Assembly: GCA_020444775.1 (NCBI GenBank)
Contig: JAGRHX010000429.1
Span: forward strand, 1 to 10,748
Length of the DNA: 10,748 bases
Reading direction: 5' to 3'
From: Gammaproteobacteria bacterium
Lineage (GTDB): Bacteria; Pseudomonadota; Gammaproteobacteria; HK1
This document shows, in pieces, positions 1-7,069 of the stretch. The notes under the pieces were generated by a model that was given only the letters and a program-made list of their open reading frames with translations, had not been told where the DNA came from and did not search any database. Every line of letters starts with the position of its first letter. The stretch's first letter is position 1. Made by a program: the position numbers and the translations under genes.

Positions 1-660
1 CAGGTCGTGGGCAATGAACAGATAGGTCAGCTCGAACTTCTGCTGTAGCTCCCTGAACAGGTTCAATATCTGCGCCTGTATTGACACGTCCAGCGCCGAG
101 ACCGGCTCGTCGCCGATCACCAGCTCGGGGCTCACCGACAGGGCACGAGCAATGGCGATGCGCTGTCTCTGGCCACCGCTGAACTCGTGCGGATAGCGGT
201 CTATGTGCTCGATGCCGAGCCCGACCAGGCTGAGCAGCTCGAGCACCTTGCGTCGCTTGTCCATCCAGTTGCTGGCGAGCCCATGCACGTCAAGGGCCCG
301 GCCGAGTATCTGCATGATGGTCTTGCGCGGATTGAGCGAGCTGTAAGGGTCCTGGAAGACCAGTTGCACCGTCTTGCGCATCTCTTTCATGCGGCTACCC
401 GGCAACGACATCAGATCCTGATCCTTGATCTTGATGGACCCCGAGGTCGGATCTATCAATCGGGTGATCAATCGTCCGGTGGTCGACTTGCCACAACCGC
501 TCTCGCCAACCAGCCCCAGCGTTTCGCCACGTTGCACGACGAAGCTGATATCGTCGACCGCCTTGAGCGTCTGGGTCCGTCCCAACACCCTCGATACCAG
601 GTCGTCCTGCAGCTTGAAGTGCTTGGTCAGTCGATCTACCTCGAGCAGTATCTCGCTCAT
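1..660 (-). CDS. Dipeptide/oligopeptide ABC transporter ATP-binding protein, DppF/OppF type (C-terminus cut by window edge)
   Basis: This is the second ATPase of the importer and hydrolyses ATP on the cytoplasmic face of the permease pair. The first 220 residues are present; the left edge cuts the gene just after the switch histidine, so the usual C-terminal oligopeptide-transporter domain lies outside. Visible motifs are Walker A GESGCGKS (52-59), Q-loop Q103 in VFQDPYSSLNP, signature SGGQRQR (161-167), Walker B VIGDEP (181-186), D-loop SALD (188-191) and switch His218 in FIAHDL. The N-terminal MSEILLEVDRLTKHF is typical of DppF. The ATG at 660 has GGAG 11 bases upstream and an in-frame stop (729-727) further up with no ATG between. 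It is the last visible gene of the operon, 66 bases after the DppD-like ATPase gene. Family assignment is certain; substrate is unknown. Confidence 0.95.
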   Translation of the reverse strand, partial: MSEILLEVDRLTKHFKLQDDLVSRVLGRTQTLKAVDDISFVVQRGETLGLVGESGCGKSTTGRLITRLIDPTSGSIKIKDQDLMSLPGSRMKEMRKTVQLVFQDPYSSLNPRKTIMQILGRALDVHGLASNWMDKRRKVLELLSLVGLGIEHIDRYPHEFSGGQRQRIAIARALSVSPELVIGDEPVSALDVSIQAQILNLFRELQQKFELTYLFIAHDL

Positions 661-725
661 GGTCGAATTCGCTCCTGGCTGGGATCGATCGGGTGGCAGG
701 CCACCCGCTGGAATGGGGCGCCCAT
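657..725 (-). CDS. Possible 22-residue leader or bridging ORF between the two ATPase genes
   Basis: One base after the stop of the DppD-like gene there is an ATG (725-723) that opens 22 codons and ends in a TGA overlapping the DppF-like start as ATGA. The peptide contains QRVACHPID, which resembles the xxACH motif near the end of OppD/DppD/DppF-type ATPases; the preceding protein itself ends GHYAACHLHQQ. It has no strong ribosome binding site of its own, so translation would depend on reinitiation after the upstream stop. It may be a coupling ORF that carries ribosomes to the DppF start, a decayed remnant of an ATPase C-terminus, or chance. I cannot tell which from one sequence. Confidence 0.2.
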   Translation of the reverse strand: MGAPFQRVACHPIDPSQERIRP

Positions 726-726
726 C

Positions 727-1752
727 TCAGCCACCGCCCTGCTGATGCAGGTGACAGGCCGCGTAGTGACCCGGCGCCACCTCCCGCATGGGTGGCACCT
801 CCTGACTACAAATCGGCATCGCGTGGCTGCAGCGTGGATTGAATTTGCAGCCAGAAGGTGGCGCGAGCATGTTGCACACCGAGCCCTGGATGGGCGTCAG
901 ACGCTCGGTCTGCAGATCCAGGCGCGGAATCGAGTTCAATAGACCGACCGTGTACGGATGCTGGGGATTGGCGAAGATCTCTCGTTTCCTGCCGATCTCG
1001 ACCAGATGCGACGCATACATCACACCGATGCTGTCGCAGGCGTGCGCCACCACCCCCAGGTTGTGGGTGATGAAGATCAGTGACATGTCGAAGCGGTCGA
1101 TCATGGTCTGGATCAGATCCAGGATGACTGCTTGTATGGTCACGTCGAGGGCGGTGGTCGGCTCGTCGGCGATGAGGAAACCCGGATCACAGCTCAACGC
1201 CATCGCCAGCATCACACGCTGGCGCATACCACCGCTGAACTCGTGCACATAGTTGTTCACGCGCTTTTGCGGGGTCGGGATCCCGACCAGACCGAGCAGC
1301 TCGATGGTCCGTTCCCTTGCCTCGCGACGGCTCATACCGAGATTGGTGCGCAGCGCATCGCCGATCTGACTGCCGACCGTGAAGACCGGATTGAGCGCGC
1401 TCATCGGCTCCTGGAACACCATCGCGATACGTCGGCCACGCAAGGCACGCATCTGTGACTCGCTCAGCCGCAACAGGTCCTGTCCCTCGAACATCACGCG
1501 GCCACGCACATACTCACCGGGCGGGGTCGGAATGAGACGCATGATGGACCGCGCTGTCACGGTCTTGCCCGAACCGCTCTCCCCTACAAGTCCGAAGGTC
1601 TCGCCGCGTCTGACCTTCAGACTGACGCCATTGACGGCAGTGAGGTCACCTCGTTTGAGGTGGAAGCAGATGGTCAGATCGTCGAGCTCGAGGATGTTCT
1701 CGCTCGCCGGCGCGGCTGCGACCGGAGTGGATACCACGCTGGATTCCGCCAT
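727..1752 (-). CDS. Dipeptide/oligopeptide ABC transporter ATP-binding protein, DppD/OppD type
   Basis: This 341-residue protein is the first ATPase of the importer and should pair with the DppF-like subunit to power the two permeases. Motifs in order are Walker A GESGSGKT (57-64), Q-loop Q114 in MVFQEPMSALNP, signature FSGGMRQR (172-179), Walker B LIADEP (193-198), D-loop ALD and switch His230 in ITHNLG. The C-terminal oligopeptide-transporter domain follows from about 260 (NPQHPYTVGLL) and carries four cysteines at 302, 308, 315 and 333. Related DppD/OppD proteins use cysteines in this position to hold a 4Fe-4S cluster; a cluster here is inferred. The first 20 residues are an Ala/Ser-rich extension. 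The start at 1752 lies two bases after the stop of the permease C gene, with GGAG eight bases upstream, so translation is probably coupled. Confidence 0.96.
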   Translation of the reverse strand: MAESSVVSTPVAAAPASENILELDDLTICFHLKRGDLTAVNGVSLKVRRGETFGLVGESGSGKTVTARSIMRLIPTPPGEYVRGRVMFEGQDLLRLSESQMRALRGRRIAMVFQEPMSALNPVFTVGSQIGDALRTNLGMSRREARERTIELLGLVGIPTPQKRVNNYVHEFSGGMRQRVMLAMALSCDPGFLIADEPTTALDVTIQAVILDLIQTMIDRFDMSLIFITHNLGVVAHACDSIGVMYASHLVEIGRKREIFANPQHPYTVGLLNSIPRLDLQTERLTPIQGSVCNMLAPPSGCKFNPRCSHAMPICSQEVPPMREVAPGHYAACHLHQQGGG

Positions 1753-1754
1753 CG

Positions 1755-2708
1755 CTAACGCTCCGTGATTCTCGGATCGAGGATGTCACGCAGCCCGTCA
1801 CCGAACAGATTGAAGGCCAGCACCGCGTAGCAGATGGCAAGCCCCGGAAACACCGCGACCAGGGGATTGGTCTCAATTTGATCGCGTGCCGAGCTCAGGT
1901 CCGCGCCCCAGTCCGGGGTCGGCGGCGGCGTGCCGAGCCCGAGGAAGGATAGTGCCGCGATGATGAGAATGACGTAGCCCAGTCGTACCGTGGCGTTGAC
2001 GATAAGCGGCGAGACGCAGTTGGGCAGGATCTCACGCAGGGCGATGTAGAAGGATCCGTTGCCGATCACCTGAGCCGCCTCGACGTACTCCTTGCGTCGT
2101 TCGACCAGCGTCGCCCCACGTGCCAGCCGCGAGACCTGCGGGAAGAATGCAAAGCCGAGCGCGAAGATCAGTATCGCGTCGTTCCAGATGCCTTCGAGTT
2201 TCCACTCCCGCGCCAGGGTGACGATGAGCAGGTAGAGCAGCAAGCCGGGAAACGCCAGCAGTCCGTCGACGATGCGCATCGAGACCGCGTCCACGCGACC
2301 GCCAAAGTATCCGGAGAGCACCCCCCAGGGCACCCCGATCAACAGCCCGAACGCCACTGCGAGTATCGAGATGGATACCAGGCGACGACCGCCCCAGAGG
2401 ATGCGTGAGTAGACGTCGCGACCGAAGCGGTCGGTGCCCAGGTAATGCGTCGCGCTCGGCGGCTCCAATCGCGCCCGGTAATTGGTCTTGATCGGATCGT
2501 GCGTGGCTATCCACGGGGTCAGCAGACAGGCCATGAGCAGGATAACCAGCATCACCGTGCCGAGCAGTGCCGTCTTGCTCTTGTACAGTTCGCCCAGGCC
2601 GTTACCAATGGCGCCCCACCAACGGCGCAGATGATCCGACAGGCTCGGGATACGCAGATCCACCTCACGCAGGGTGGTCAGGCTCGTTTCGCTGTCATTC
2701 ACGCTCAT
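1755..2708 (-). CDS. ABC transporter permease, DppC/OppC type
   Basis: This 317-residue inner-membrane permease is one half of the translocation pore. It has a long cytoplasmic N-terminus, then a first membrane segment at about 47-66. The motif HYLGTDRFGRDVYSRILWGG (89-107), typical of DppC, follows in the periplasmic stretch. Further membrane segments lie near 112-133, 148-165, 176-190, 236-257 and 284-303. The cytoplasmic EAA loop that docks on the ATPases is EYVEAAQVIGNGSFYIALRE (207-226). The C-terminal signatures LSFLGLGTPPPTPDWG and FGDGLRDILDPR are classic for the family. The start at 2708 lies 52 bases after the stop of the permease B gene, with only a weak purine stretch (AGAGA) upstream. 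Length matches the family. Substrate is not predictable. Confidence 0.96.
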   Translation of the reverse strand: MSVNDSETSLTTLREVDLRIPSLSDHLRRWWGAIGNGLGELYKSKTALLGTVMLVILLMACLLTPWIATHDPIKTNYRARLEPPSATHYLGTDRFGRDVYSRILWGGRRLVSISILAVAFGLLIGVPWGVLSGYFGGRVDAVSMRIVDGLLAFPGLLLYLLIVTLAREWKLEGIWNDAILIFALGFAFFPQVSRLARGATLVERRKEYVEAAQVIGNGSFYIALREILPNCVSPLIVNATVRLGYVILIIAALSFLGLGTPPPTPDWGADLSSARDQIETNPLVAVFPGLAICYAVLAFNLFGDGLRDILDPRITER

Positions 2709-2760
2709 GGCTGATCTCTACGGTCTTGTGTCGACGGGCATGTCGCTACGCGGGCGCGGC

Positions 2761-3711
2761 TCAGCCGAGCTCGACTCGGGGGTTCAGCAGACGATAGGTG
2801 AGATCCACCAACAGGTTGGTCATGATCACGATGAAGCCGAGCACCAACACCCCGGCCTGGATCAACGGATAGTCGCGATTGATGATCGCCTCGTAGATCG
2901 CACGGCCGATGCCCGGCCAGGCAAAGATGGTCTCGAGCACGACCGTGCCGCCGAGCAAGGCGGCCAGCTGCAGCCCGCTGATCGTCACGGTCGGAATCAG
3001 CGCATTGCGCAGGGTGTACTTGTAGATGACCTTGCGCTCGGAGAAGCCCAACGAGCGGGCGGTGTCCACGTACTCCTTGCGTGTCTCGTCGAGCATGCTC
3101 GACCGGGTCAGTCGGGTGGTGAACGCCGCCTGACGGAACCCGATGGCGAAGGCCGGCAACAGCAGATGCTGAATGCTGAGCCCCAGATCCTCGAACGGGC
3201 TGACGTAACCGGAGGACGGTGTCCAGCCAAGGTGCAGCGAGAAGAACAGCACGCACATGATCCCGAACCAGAACTCCGGCACCGATATACCGATGAGCGA
3301 CACGGTCTGGGCCAGGTAGTCCACCGGTGTGTTCCGGTTCACCGCGGCGATGGTGCCGAGCGGAATGGCGATGATGATCGAGAACAGGATGCCGGTCGCG
3401 GCGAGGTAGATGGTCGCCGGAATGCCCTGGAACAGCTCCGTGGAAATCGGCCGTCCCGAGATCAGCGAGCGCCCGAAGTTGCCCTGCACGGCATTGCCCA
3501 GCCAGGTGAAGTACTGCACGTACAGTGGCTTGTCCAGACCGAACTCCTTGGTCAACGCCTCCCTGACCTTGGGATCCTGGACCAGCTCGTCCCCGGCCAT
3601 CACATCGATGATGTCGCCCGGCAGCAGATGCACGAAGCTGAAGACGACGAGCGTCAGCACGAACAGCACCGGGATCATCTGCAGCAGCCGGTTGATGGTA
3701 TAGACGATCAT
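2761..3711 (-). CDS. ABC transporter permease, DppB/OppB type
   Basis: This 316-residue inner-membrane permease is the partner of the DppC-like protein. It opens with the typical MIVYTINRLLQMIPVLFVLT segment (first membrane helix about 9-29). LLPGD (29-33), a long periplasmic loop with NFGRS (78-82), and further helices near 100-123, 138-160, 180-197, 236-262 and 286-306 follow. The EAA loop is EYVDTARSLGFSERKVIYKY (213-232). The conserved VLETIFAWPGIGR (258-270) and the ending LTYRLLNPRVELG are diagnostic for DppB. The ATG at 3711 has a GAGGT site seven bases upstream. It follows the binding-protein gene after a 195-base gap that holds a hairpin, and precedes permease C by 52 bases. Confidence 0.96.
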   Translation of the reverse strand: MIVYTINRLLQMIPVLFVLTLVVFSFVHLLPGDIIDVMAGDELVQDPKVREALTKEFGLDKPLYVQYFTWLGNAVQGNFGRSLISGRPISTELFQGIPATIYLAATGILFSIIIAIPLGTIAAVNRNTPVDYLAQTVSLIGISVPEFWFGIMCVLFFSLHLGWTPSSGYVSPFEDLGLSIQHLLLPAFAIGFRQAAFTTRLTRSSMLDETRKEYVDTARSLGFSERKVIYKYTLRNALIPTVTISGLQLAALLGGTVVLETIFAWPGIGRAIYEAIINRDYPLIQAGVLVLGFIVIMTNLLVDLTYRLLNPRVELG

Positions 3712-3810
3712 GAGCGCACCTCTACTCGGCGGTCGGGGCCAGCGTTAGCGGGACCAGCGCGTCGACGCCAGCCCACTGCCCGTGCGGCTGAGTGATCCGG
3801 GACACTGGTG

Positions 3811-3851
3811 GCCGGGATGGGGCGGCCGGATTGAGGGCCGCCGGGATGGGG
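3811..3851. repeat. GC-rich hairpin embedded in 12-bp direct repeats, between binding-protein and permease genes
   Basis: The arms GGCGGCC (3821-3827) and GGCCGCC (3836-3842) are perfect inverted repeats around an eight-base loop. A 12-base direct repeat, GCCGGGATGGGG on the plus strand, occurs at 3811-3822 and again at 3840-3851, so each copy overlaps one hairpin arm. The element lies in the 195-base gap after the binding-protein stop (3907) and before permease B (3711). There is no T-run after the stem on the minus strand, so it is not a standard intrinsic terminator. Stem-loops in this position often protect the binding-protein mRNA 3' end or reduce readthrough into the permeases; that role is inferred. 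Confidence 0.55.
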
Positions 3852-3906
3852 GCGCCGTTGCAGACGGCACGACGCCCCGCTTCGACCCGTTCGTCCCCGC
3901 CGATCT

Positions 3907-5514
3907 TCAGGTATCGAACCAGGCAGTGCGGATGCCGCCGCCCTGATAGCTGAATGGCCCGGCAAAGCTGGGCTGGTAGCCCTTGAGCGTCTTGACCCCG
4001 GCCTCGAGCATCGACACGTAGTGCGAGTAGATGAACGGCACGTCGCGGTTGACGATGTTCTCGACCTCGGTGTAGAGCTCCAGACGTCGTGCCTGCTCGG
4101 GCTCGGCTCGTGCCTGGTCGATGAGCTTGTCGGCCTCCGGATTCTTGTAGCCTATACGCAGCTTGTTCTCCGAACCGTTCGAATGCACGATTCGCGTGAA
4201 CCACGAATCCGGATCCAGCCGATAGCTGCTGGCGGTCGAATCGACGCTGTGATCGTTCTTCTTGTAGCGCTGGATCAGCATCGCGTTCGGCTGCACTTCA
4301 TAGCTCGCGTTGAAGCCCACTTCGCTGAGCATCGCGTGCACCAGCTCACCGGTCTGTTGCATGTAGGCGTAGGCCTGACGCGATACCACCTGGATCCTTG
4401 CACCCTCGGCTTTCGCCTTCTTCAGCAATGCACGGGACTTGTCCGGGTCGTATTCGGGCCACGAGCTCGCCTCGGCCGAATACCAGGGGCTCTTCTCCGA
4501 ATAAAAGCCCTTCGCGATCGCACCCCGCTCGTTAAATACCGCTTCATGGATCGCCTGGTGGTCGATGGCATGCGCCGCAGCCTGACGCACCAGCAACGCA
4601 TCCGGATTGTCATACGAGAACACACCGTTCTTCATGTTGAAGCCAATCCAGGCGGTACCGATGTGCGGCACGTCCCAATAGTTGAACTCCTCACCGTACT
4701 TCTCGGGGAACTCGGCGGCATCAGTGAATGCCATGTTGTCGATGAGCTGCGACTCACCGGCGCGCAGCGTGGTCAGACGCACAGCGTCCTCCTTGCGCGG
4801 TAGCCCCACCAGGGTATCGATATACGGCAACTGATTGCCCTGGGCGTCGGTCTCCCACCAGTTCTCGAAGCGCTCCATCACCGTGGTATCGAAGCGCTTC
4901 CAGCTCTTGTACTTGAAAGGACCGCAACCGATCGGATTGGTGTCGGGATTCTCGCTATCCGGCGCCATCAGGTTGCAGGGGTAGTAGACCATGTTGGACG
5001 GGAACACCGCGCTCGGCCCCTTGAGGACGAATTGCACCGTCTCCTTGTCCAGCACCTTGATCTCCTTGATCTCGACCGTCGCCGAGCGCGTGAAGGCGGC
5101 GCCGATCTTGGGATCCATGATGCGTTCGAAGTTCCACTTGACCGACTCGGCATCGATGCTCCGGCCGTTGTGATACTCCATGCCGCGACGGATCTTGAAT
5201 GTGTAGACGTCCAGCGTCTTGTTGGCCTCCCAGGATTCGGCCACGCCGGGCTTTACGTTCAACTGCTGATCGATGTCGAGCAGACCATAGGTCGTCGCGG
5301 CCAGCGCGTTCGAGGTCCAGTAGACGAACTGACGATGGGTATCGAGCCGCGCACCGTCGGTCCGGGTCGCGAAGCGCAGCTCGCCGCCTCGTTTCGGCGT
5401 TTGCGCGCGCGCAGCCAAAGGCGCAAGTCCGAGCGCCGATGCGCCGGCGAGCGCGCTGCTGGCCTTGATGAACTGACGCCTGCCGAACGCAGAGCCACGC
5501 TGATCGTGCGACAT
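3907..5514 (-). CDS. Extracellular solute-binding protein family 5 (DppA/OppA-like) with Tat signal peptide
   Basis: This 535-residue periplasmic receptor should capture the solute and deliver it to the DppB/DppC-like pore. The N-terminus carries a twin-arginine motif, GRRQFIK (11-17), a hydrophobic stretch (18-35) and a likely AxA cleavage after ARA (residue 37), so export is probably by the Tat route. Family 5 hallmarks are GVAESWE (90-96), YTFKIRRGMEYHNGRSIDAE (104-123) with SVKWNFERI after it, and NPIGCGPFKYKSW (193-205). I chose the ATG at 5514 because GGAGG sits eight bases upstream and the Tat motif then falls at a normal distance; the frame stays open to an ATG at 5583, which would add 23 residues without signal character. 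It is the first gene of the operon. Homologues bind peptides, nickel complexes, sugars or opines, so the ligand is open. Confidence 0.95.
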   Translation of the reverse strand: MSHDQRGSAFGRRQFIKASSALAGASALGLAPLAARAQTPKRGGELRFATRTDGARLDTHRQFVYWTSNALAATTYGLLDIDQQLNVKPGVAESWEANKTLDVYTFKIRRGMEYHNGRSIDAESVKWNFERIMDPKIGAAFTRSATVEIKEIKVLDKETVQFVLKGPSAVFPSNMVYYPCNLMAPDSENPDTNPIGCGPFKYKSWKRFDTTVMERFENWWETDAQGNQLPYIDTLVGLPRKEDAVRLTTLRAGESQLIDNMAFTDAAEFPEKYGEEFNYWDVPHIGTAWIGFNMKNGVFSYDNPDALLVRQAAAHAIDHQAIHEAVFNERGAIAKGFYSEKSPWYSAEASSWPEYDPDKSRALLKKAKAEGARIQVVSRQAYAYMQQTGELVHAMLSEVGFNASYEVQPNAMLIQRYKKNDHSVDSTASSYRLDPDSWFTRIVHSNGSENKLRIGYKNPEADKLIDQARAEPEQARRLELYTEVENIVNRDVPFIYSHYVSMLEAGVKTLKGYQPSFAGPFSYQGGGIRTAWFDT

Positions 5515-5522
5515 ACTCCAAT

Positions 5523-5527
5523 CCTCC
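5523..5527 (-). promoter_or_regulatory. Ribosome binding site of the solute-binding protein gene
   Basis: GGAGG on the minus strand lies eight bases before the ATG at 5514. It decides the start over the in-frame upstream ATG at 5583 and fits high expression of a periplasmic receptor. Confidence 0.75.
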
Positions 5528-5666
5528 GATGGATCGGTCGCGCGTCGGCCGTTCGATGCGCCCGTTTCAATCGACCATAGCAACCATGCATCGGGTGACC
5601 GCGGCCAGTGAAACGTTCCTCGAGCGAGATGCTGTGCGACCGAAAGTGCTGGTGGTTACCTGAGCG

Positions 5667-5680
5667 CCTCTGCACAGAGG
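5667..5680. repeat. 14-base near-palindrome upstream of the transporter operon
   Basis: CCTCTG and CAGAGG are perfect inverted arms separated by CA. The site lies about 150 bases before the binding-protein start and could be a regulator binding site; chance is also plausible for six-base arms. Confidence 0.3.
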
Positions 5681-6218
5681 TGCCCAGCCCGACTTCCCTG
5701 TTCGGATTCGTTGTGTCTTCCCTGGCCCGAGTCTACCGAACGGAGAGAATTTTGAAAGTAGTCTTTACCCGGAACGACCTTGATCACCGGATCGACACCC
5801 GCGCGACGCAACTCGACTCGCATCCTCAATGACTCGATGGATTCGAGTAGCGACTTCCATCATTTAGTCATCTATAAGACTGAAGAGCAGAGGACCGCGA
5901 CGCGGGGAACAGGATATAAGCGTGTGCACGAACGATGGACTCGGGTCCACGACATGCCGTTTCGATATCGACGCTACTGGCGCGGCGTCACCCCACGCGG
6001 ATTGCATTGATGCGATGCGGAAATCATCTTGTCATGGATGAGATCGTCCGGCACGCGCCCTGTTGCCGCGGCCACGGCTCGGCACGGAGCTCGCGAGGGT
6101 TGACGCCGAACGACCCATGCCCGCTTCATCCAGCAGCAGCCGAGGCCCAAACTACCGCTTTTAGTCGATACCAGATCTCACAGCGCTCGGCCAGGCACTC
6201 TTCCGCGCCGATTCATCG

Positions 6219-6237
6219 ATCACCTGATATCGGTGGT
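6219..6237. terminator. Small hairpin just after the HAD hydrolase gene
   Basis: Read on the minus strand, ACCACC and GGTGAT pair (one G-T wobble) around the loop GATATCA, beginning seven bases after the stop of the HAD gene (6247-6245). The stem is only six base pairs and there is no T-run, so termination activity is doubtful. Confidence 0.2.
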
Positions 6238-6244
6238 TTCGACT

Positions 6245-6907
6245 TCAACCCAGAAGCTCTGAGCGCAGTCGCGCGCTCAGCTCGTCCCAGCTCGACACCT
6301 GGTAGTGGGCATCGTCGACGGCACCTTGCAGGGCACGCAGACGCGGATGACTGGTGAAATGCAGGCGACGCACGTGGCGGGCGTGCGTGGCGACGCTGCT
6401 GTGATGGTGCGCGATGTCGTCGATGAAGGCGGTCGGCGCATCGACCCGGGCCGCGAGCGCACGTACCGCCGGGCCCTTCAGACCGGTGTTGGCGATGAGC
6501 GGATAGTCCATGCCGTGTCTGGCCAGAGCACGCGCGCGGTCGTCGCGCTGTGCCAGCGGCAGATTCGACAGCACCAGCACCTGCACACCGGATCCGGCCA
6601 GCTCCGCCAACGCCGCGGCCGCCCCTGCCACGGGTGGGATGGACTCGGTTCGCTCGGCAAAGAACTCGTTGATCAGTCTTCGCACCTCGGCCGGCGACAA
6701 CGCACCATGGTCCGTGGGCCGGCGGATGTTGCCGGTCAAGGCGAAGCTCTTCCAATCGAAATACAGGCCCAGCGCCTCGATGTGCGAAACGAAGGTCGCC
6801 ATGAACTCGAACAGCACCTCGTCCGCGTCCGAGATGAGCAACGGGCGCCCGGCGTCCAGCCCGATTTCGGCAAGCTGTGCCGCGACCAGGGGAGGCACGT
6901 CGCTCAT
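6245..6907 (-). CDS. HAD-superfamily hydrolase (haloacid dehalogenase-like, small phosphatase type)
   Basis: This is a 220-residue soluble protein with all four HAD motifs. Motif I is LLISDADEVL (nucleophile Asp27 and acid/base Asp29 in DAD), motif II is VLVLSNLP (Ser114), motif III is Lys144 in TGLKGPAV, and motif IV is FIDDIAHH (Asp163, Asp164). The likely chemistry is phosphoryl transfer from a small phosphorylated molecule through an aspartyl-phosphate; the substrate is unknown. The stretch between motifs I and II is a modest helical cap. The frame is open up to an ATG at 7036, but the 43 extra residues are Arg/Pro/His-rich and look like noncoding DNA, so I start at MSDVPPLV (6907). No Shine-Dalgarno site is visible before 6907, so the start is less sure than the domain. 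It lies 162 bases after the RDD gene on the same strand. Confidence 0.85.
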   Translation of the reverse strand: MSDVPPLVAAQLAEIGLDAGRPLLISDADEVLFEFMATFVSHIEALGLYFDWKSFALTGNIRRPTDHGALSPAEVRRLINEFFAERTESIPPVAGAAAALAELAGSGVQVLVLSNLPLAQRDDRARALARHGMDYPLIANTGLKGPAVRALAARVDAPTAFIDDIAHHHSSVATHARHVRRLHFTSHPRLRALQGAVDDAHYQVSSWDELSARLRSELLG

Positions 6908-7069
6908 GGGTTGGCTGAGCGGAATGGGCAGGTGTGGCCGGCCGGCCACCAGCAGCGGGCGTTGGCCGCGCCGATGCGCGTCTGCGCAGGTGCGCGGGCA
7001 GGCCCCGGGATGACGGAACGGCGCTCGGGTGCGCATTGCCTGCCGCGCGGTTCGCGGCGTGGCCCGCGC

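Larger units (their letters stand above)
5515..6244. other. Intergenic region of about 730 bases upstream of the transporter operon
   Basis: No reading frame here looks like a real protein. The region must hold the promoter of the minus-strand transporter operon. The best minus-strand -10-like hexamer I see is TAGACT at 5735-5730, with a poor TTTCAA 16 bases upstream, which is weak. Short inverted repeats that could be operators are CCTCTG-CA-CAGAGG (5667-5680), ACTCGA-TGGAT-TCGAGT (5832-5848) and TGGAC-TCGG-GTCCA (around 5937-5950). Parts of 5740-5890 look poorer in GC than the flanking genes, as expected for regulatory DNA. No tRNA or known riboswitch fold is evident by eye. Confidence 0.5.

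Noticed and set aside
187..942. A 251-codon open frame on the plus strand
   Set aside because: It is antisense to both ATPase genes, whose Walker and signature motifs settle the coding strand.
2674..3795. A 373-codon open frame on the plus strand
   Set aside because: It is antisense to permease B, whose membrane segments and EAA loop are unmistakable; the composition is charged and low in hydrophobic residues.
5608..6357. Several short plus-strand frames in the gap upstream of the transporter
   Set aside because: They overlap one another, lack ribosome sites and show no domain or compositional sign of coding.
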